The position numbers and the translations under genes were made by a program. The notes beneath the pieces are model-generated. The model searched no databases, had not been told where the DNA came from, and was given only the letters and a program-made list of their open reading frames with translations. A stretch of 19,113 nucleotides of DNA from JACZQZ01 sp046756945 (lineage in GTDB: Bacteria; Pseudomonadota; Alphaproteobacteria; Rhodospirillales; 2-02-FULL-58-16): positions 1-19,113 of the forward strand of contig JBHHXI010000051.1 of NCBI GenBank assembly GCA_046756945.1, given 5' to 3'. Below, piece by piece: positions 15,938 to 19,113 of the stretch. Numbering within the stretch: position 1 is the stretch's first letter; every line of letters begins with the position of its first letter.

Positions 15938-16663
15938 ATGGGCCGTGTAGCAATCGTCACCGGCGGCACGCGCGGCATCGGCCGCGCCGTCTCCGAGGCC
16001 CTGAAGGACGCGGGCCACACCGTGGCGGCGACGTACGCCGGCAACGACGACGCCGCGAACGCCTTTGCCGCCGATACCGGCATTCCCGTCTACAAGTTCG
16101 ATGTCGGCGACTTCGCCGCCTGCGCCGACGCCGTCGCCAAAATCGAGGCCGACCTGGGCCCGGTCGAGGTGCTGACCAACAATGCCGGCATCACCCGGGA
16201 TACGACACTCCACAAGATGACCGACGAGCAATGGTCGGCGGTGATCGGCACCAACCTGGACAGCGTCTTCAACATGACCCGCGCCGTCATCGGGGGCATG
16301 CGCGAACGCGGCTTCGGCCGCATCATCACCATCAGCTCGATCAACGGCCAGAAGGGACAGTTCGGCCAGTCCAACTACTCCGCCGCCAAGGCCGGGATCA
16401 TCGGCTTCACCAAGGCCGTGGCCCAGGAGAACGCCGCCAAGGGCATCACCGTGAACGCCATCGCGCCCGGATACATCGGCACCGACATGGTGCGCGCCGT
16501 GCCCGAAGAGGTGCTGAAAACCAAGATCCTCGCCTTCATTCCGGTCGGCCGCCTGGGCGAACCGGAAGAGGTGGCCCGCTGCGTCGTTTTCCTGGCCGCC
16601 GACGAGGCCGGCTTCATCACCGGCTCCACGCTGTCGGTCAACGGCGGCCAGTACATGACCTGA
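15938..16663 (+). CDS. phaB: NADPH-dependent acetoacetyl-CoA reductase
   Basis: PhaB, a short-chain dehydrogenase/reductase, reduces acetoacetyl-CoA to (R)-3-hydroxybutyryl-CoA, the PHB monomer. The 241-aa protein has the cofactor motif GGTRGIG (9-15), NNAG (81-84), and the catalytic Ser at 133/134 in TISSINGQKGQ with Y147 and K151 in NYSAAKAG. The block SINGQKGQFGQSNYSAAKAG is characteristic of PhaB rather than FabG. ATG 15938 is preceded by AGGAGG; the frame is open upstream but without family sequence. It should be read through from phaA across the repeat described above. A GC hairpin lies just after the stop. Confidence 0.95.
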   Translation: MGRVAIVTGGTRGIGRAVSEALKDAGHTVAATYAGNDDAANAFAADTGIPVYKFDVGDFAACADAVAKIEADLGPVEVLTNNAGITRDTTLHKMTDEQWSAVIGTNLDSVFNMTRAVIGGMRERGFGRIITISSINGQKGQFGQSNYSAAKAGIIGFTKAVAQENAAKGITVNAIAPGYIGTDMVRAVPEEVLKTKILAFIPVGRLGEPEEVARCVVFLAADEAGFITGSTLSVNGGQYMT

Positions 16664-16674
16664 GGGCGGGGCGC

Positions 16675-16691
16675 GCCCGCGGTGCGCGGGC
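16675..16691 (+). terminator. GC hairpin after phaB, weak terminator candidate
   Basis: GCCCGCG (16675-16681) pairs with CGCGGGC (16685-16691) around a 3-base loop, 11 bases past the phaB stop. There is no T tract, so it may protect the 3' end or act with Rho rather than terminate on its own. Confidence 0.35.
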
Positions 16692-16855
16692 CGCACCACA
16701 CGGTCCGCCGGTAAAGATTCCAGGTTCTCGGCTCATCGACTGGTGTCGCGAGTGGCGATGTCCGCTCACGGGCCCGCACCGGTCATGGGTAAGCAACTCG
16801 GCGACCTACCGGGCTGGATGTGGAGCGGACGTTCGCACCGGCGGGAAAATCGTCA

Positions 16856-17215
16856 CTAAAGCGGCTGGCTCCGATCAAGGATGATTTTTCCGTTGATCGC
16901 AAGTTTCTCGAGGCGCCAACACCCTACCCTGGCAAATTCAGAGCAAATGAGCCGCACCGCGGCGACATATGTGTTGGTGGTATTCTGGTCGGATACAAAG
17001 CCACCCACTACGGCCCAGTAATCGGGTTGCGGCTGTGGGTGCAGGTAGGCAATGTCGAATTCAATATGGTAATGGCCCAGGGACCCAAACATGAATTTCT
17101 CCTGCACGAAATGCTGCGCCATCCCGATAATCACTGAGCGTAAAGGCGCTTGGGTTTCGGCTGTGGCCAGACCGGCGGACAGGAATGAAAGAAAGAATGC
17201 GGCTGCATATTTCAT
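16856..17215 (-). CDS. Small secreted protein of unknown function
   Basis: I do not recognise the family. The 119-aa product starts with a clear signal peptide (MKYAAAFFLSFLSAGLATA, predicted cleavage after residue 19), leaving a mature protein of about 100 residues. It contains an aromatic, proline-rich patch (AYLHPQPQPDYWAVVGGF) and two cysteines (C91, C99) that could form a disulfide. ATG 17215 is chosen because it opens the signal peptide; the frame runs open to 17395 but the added residues are not leader-like, and no good Shine-Dalgarno precedes 17215. Local base composition is lower in GC (about 51-56 % in two 120-base stretches I counted) than the flanking genes. It converges on phaB. 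An overlapping ORF on the other strand (16820-17137) lacks any recognisable feature. Confidence 0.5.
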   Translation of the reverse strand: MKYAAAFFLSFLSAGLATAETQAPLRSVIIGMAQHFVQEKFMFGSLGHYHIEFDIAYLHPQPQPDYWAVVGGFVSDQNTTNTYVAAVRLICSEFARVGCWRLEKLAINGKIILDRSQPL

Positions 17216-17439
17216 CGGGGAGCCAAGAAGGTCATAACGTCTGGGGTGCGTCAATTCGTTATGAATCCCGACTCTGCCAGCAGTCTCAAACGTATTCCAG
17301 CAATTTCCGGCGACTTGTTTATGCCTTCCCGTGGCACCATGCGGAAGCGCCCGAATGGGCGGATTCGCGGCCGGTATCGGTGTAGAAGCCGACATCGGCG
17401 CCCCGCCGCTGACCCACCTCCCGTTCAGCAGAACACCAC

Positions 17440-17907
17440 CTAATCCGCCGACCCCTCCCGGACACCCACGGGCGCGCCCCAGTCGGCCTCGAGGGCGCGG
17501 TGCAGGGAGGCCAGGTTGCGCTTGCCGATCCGATCCGCCAGGTCCCGCTCCAGCCGGGCGATCACCTTCAGGGCGTCGCGGTCGATTTTCCGCCCCCGGT
17601 CCGTCAGCCGGGCCAGCCTGGCGCGCCCGTGGGTGGGATCGGCGACAACTTGGACCAGGCCGAGATCGGCAAGCTCGCCCAGCGTCTGGTGAACGGCCTG
17701 GCGGGAAACGCCGACGCGCCGGGCCAGTTCCGAGATGCGGGTGCCGCCGGCATCCAGGTTCGGCAGGATGAGAATTTGCGGAATCGTCATTTCGGGAACG
17801 CCCTTGAGGTCCAGGCGCGACCGCAGGCTCCGCTGGAACCAGCGGAACCGGTCGAGCAACAGGAAGGCCAGGTTGCTGGGCCCGTGTTTTGTCAAGCTTC
17901 TTGACAT
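17440..17907 (-). CDS. MarR-type winged-helix transcriptional regulator
   Basis: The 155-aa protein has a winged helix at about residues 45-110, with TRISELARRVGVSRQAVHQT as helices and the wing HGRARLARLTDRGRKI, flanked by helices typical of MarR dimers. Such proteins usually repress a divergent or neighbouring gene and are released by small aromatic or oxidising compounds. ATG 17907 gives MSRSLTKHGPSN and is preceded by only a weak GGCGG; the frame extends to 17970 but into the control region. The start codon is covered by one of two identical palindromes shared with the divergent glutathione transferase gene, so autorepression and control of that gene are likely (inference). Confidence 0.85.
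   Translation of the reverse strand: MSRSLTKHGPSNLAFLLLDRFRWFQRSLRSRLDLKGVPEMTIPQILILPNLDAGGTRISELARRVGVSRQAVHQTLGELADLGLVQVVADPTHGRARLARLTDRGRKIDRDALKVIARLERDLADRIGKRNLASLHRALEADWGAPVGVREGSAD
17890..17906. promoter_or_regulatory. Candidate MarR operator, copy 1
   Basis: The 17-base palindrome TGTCAAG-CTT-CTTGACA has perfect 7-bp arms. It overlaps the first codons of the MarR-type gene and contains TTGACA (17901-17906), a perfect -35 hexamer for the divergent glutathione transferase gene. Confidence 0.65.
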
Positions 17908-17925
17908 TGTGCCGCCCCGCCTATA

Positions 17926-17942
17926 TGTCAAGGCACTTGACA
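17926..17942. promoter_or_regulatory. Candidate MarR operator, copy 2
   Basis: TGTCAAG-GCA-CTTGACA has the same 7-bp arms as copy 1, with centres 36 bases apart. It overlaps the likely -10 region for the glutathione transferase gene (TATGTC at 17924-17929, 17 bases after the TTGACA of copy 1), so binding would block that promoter. Confidence 0.65.
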
Positions 17943-17963
17943 ACATATCAGGAGCCGCGGCCG

Positions 17964-18686
17964 ATGCCAACCGACAACGACGTCATCGAGCTTTTCCAGC
18001 CGGGACCCGCCTTCGGCGTTCCCAGTCCGAGTCCGTTTTGCCTCAAGGTGGAGACCTGGCTGCGCATGGCGGGACTGCCCTATCGGGTCGTCGAGACGAT
18101 GAACCCGGGGAAGGGGCCGAAGGGCAAGATACCGTTCATCCGGGTGGACGGCCGGCTGCTCGGGGATTCCGAGTTCATCGTCCGCTACCTCGCCGAACGG
18201 CACGACACCGACCTGGACCATGGGGTGCCCCCGGCCGTGCTCGCCGCCGGCACCGCGATGGCGCGCATGCTGGACGACCATTTCTATTGGACCGGGGTGT
18301 ACAGCCGCTGGATCGACGAGCGCTTCTGGCCAACCGTCAGGCAGGCCTTTTTCGGCGGTTTGCCCCCGCTGGCGCGCGACCTCGTTCCCGTCATCGTCCG
18401 CCGGCGGATCAGGCGCATGCTCCACGCCCAGGGAACCGGCCGCCACAGCCGCGAAGAGATCTACGCCATGGCCGCCGACGACCTGAAGGCGCTCGCCGAT
18501 TTCCTTGCCGACAGGCCCTATTTTCTCGGTGACCGGCCGACGACCCTCGACGCCACGACCTACGGGTTTCTTGCCAACGTCCTCCTGGTGACGATGGACA
18601 CGCCGCAAAAGGCGGCCGCCCGGACCCACGACAATCTCTGCCGGTATACGGCGCGGATGACGGAACGGTATTTTCCCGACGGCTGA
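17964..18686 (+). CDS. Glutathione S-transferase-like protein of the Fax/metaxin group
   Basis: The 240-aa protein has the N-terminal thioredoxin-like part of Fax/metaxin-type transferases, with FGVPSPSPFCLKVETWLRM (C26 in SPFCLK) and GKIPFIRVDG followed by GDSEFIVRYLAE. A helical GST C-terminal domain includes PYFLGDRPTTLDATTYGFL. Known relatives are putative glutathione-dependent detoxification proteins, but substrates are mostly undefined. ATG 17964 follows AGGAG nine bases upstream. It is divergent from the MarR-type regulator with shared operators, which suggests induction by a xenobiotic, phenolic or oxidised compound (inference). It converges on the second glutathione transferase gene, 28 bases between stops. 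Confidence 0.9.
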   Translation: MPTDNDVIELFQPGPAFGVPSPSPFCLKVETWLRMAGLPYRVVETMNPGKGPKGKIPFIRVDGRLLGDSEFIVRYLAERHDTDLDHGVPPAVLAAGTAMARMLDDHFYWTGVYSRWIDERFWPTVRQAFFGGLPPLARDLVPVIVRRRIRRMLHAQGTGRHSREEIYAMAADDLKALADFLADRPYFLGDRPTTLDATTYGFLANVLLVTMDTPQKAAARTHDNLCRYTARMTERYFPDG

Positions 18687-18714
18687 TACGGACGCGCCGG
18701 CCCGCCCCCTGCTG

Positions 18715-19113
18715 TCAGCCCGCCTCTTTCGGCGCCGTCGCCGTCATCGACGGACGCTCGGAGAATTTTTCGAACCACTCGGCGAGGCCGGGGTGGTCGG
18801 CGCGCCAGCCCAGGTCCGGGAAGCGGAAGTCCAGCCAGCCGATGGAGCAGGCGACGGCGATGTGGCCGATGGTGAGCGGGCCGTCGAGGCGCTCCAATTC
18901 GCCTTCGAGGGAGTCCATGGCGCGCCCGATCACGGTGCCCTGGCGCTGCGCCCATTTGTCGTAGCGGAACGCCTCGGGCCGGCGGCTCTCCAACAGCCTG
19001 AGGACCCCGGCGTCGGTCATGCCGTCGCCGAGCGCCAGCAGCCCGAGCGCCCGCCACCGGGGCGCGCCCGAGGCCGGGAACAGCCTGTCCCCGTCATGGA
19101 GGCTGTCCAGGTA
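18715..19113 (-). CDS. Glutathione S-transferase, C-terminal part (5' end cut by window edge)
   Basis: The frame is open from the right edge (19113) to the stop at 18715-18717, giving the last 133 residues of a classical GST. It begins YLDSLHDGDRLFPASG, the end of the thioredoxin-like domain, followed by the helical domain with WRALGLLALGDGM and the conserved TIGHIAVACSIGWLDFRFPDLGW. The ATG at 19020 is internal, not the start. The glutathione-binding N-terminal domain is outside the window. Sequence character fits the YibF/general bacterial GST group. No shared palindrome was seen near it, so co-regulation with the other GST is unproven. Confidence 0.9.
   Translation of the reverse strand, partial: YLDSLHDGDRLFPASGAPRWRALGLLALGDGMTDAGVLRLLESRRPEAFRYDKWAQRQGTVIGRAMDSLEGELERLDGPLTIGHIAVACSIGWLDFRFPDLGWRADHPGLAEWFEKFSERPSMTATAPKEAG

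Noticed and set aside
16664..16855. A possible tRNA or small RNA between phaB and the secreted-protein gene
   Set aside because: No T-loop-like GGTTCRAAT or cloverleaf pairing was found; only a short GC hairpin is visible.
16820..17137. A 105-aa plus-strand ORF opposite the secreted-protein gene
   Set aside because: It has no recognisable motif or leader, while the opposite frame has a clear signal peptide; only one is likely real.

Overview
This window looks like a chromosomal segment of a high-GC alphaproteobacterium, most likely of the Rhodospirillales type. The inference rests on about 70 % GC in coding regions with frequent GTG starts, an ScfR/RamB-type acyl-metabolism regulator, a short unimodular QueF, an HtrA protease next to an OmpR-type two-component system, and a PhaR-controlled polyhydroxybutyrate (PHB) locus. 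I see no insertion sequence, prophage, CRISPR array, rRNA or tRNA. Most genes belong to known families, and I found no clearly new multi-gene system. The most unusual coding feature is a long two-frame overlap at the start of the PHB synthase gene.

Layout. 1-1427 (-): an ScfR-like XRE regulator, cut by the left edge, divergent across an AT-rich gap from a 2-dehydropantoate 2-reductase-like gene (1645-2682, +), which ends in a strong intrinsic terminator. 2819-6587 (-): a periplasmic HtrA/DegP-type protease, a terminator, then an OmpR-family response regulator whose end overlaps its histidine kinase; this looks like an envelope-stress module. 6832-11424: a queuosine cluster with queA-tgt-queF on +, queC on - and queG on +. 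It covers preQ0 synthesis, its reduction to preQ1, insertion into tRNA, transfer of the ribosyl part and final reduction. queD, queE and folE are not in the window. 11458-11865 (-): a small XRE regulator with an AT-rich upstream promoter.

12265-16663: the PHB locus. The repressor gene phaR (-) is divergent from a small coiled-coil protein gene overlapped by a short PHA synthase gene (phaC), followed by phaA (beta-ketothiolase) and phaB (acetoacetyl-CoA reductase) on +. PhaA condenses two acetyl-CoA, PhaB reduces acetoacetyl-CoA to (R)-3-hydroxybutyryl-CoA and PhaC polymerises it; PhaR senses the polymer. The phaR/phaC intergenic region carries a perfect CTGC-N3-GCAG site, the published PhaR operator type.

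16664-17439: a lower-GC stretch with one probable small secreted protein gene (-) of unknown function. 17440-18686: a MarR-type regulator (-) divergent from a Fax/metaxin-like glutathione S-transferase gene (+), sharing two copies of a 17-bp palindrome. 18715-19113 (-): a second, classical glutathione S-transferase gene, cut by the right edge.
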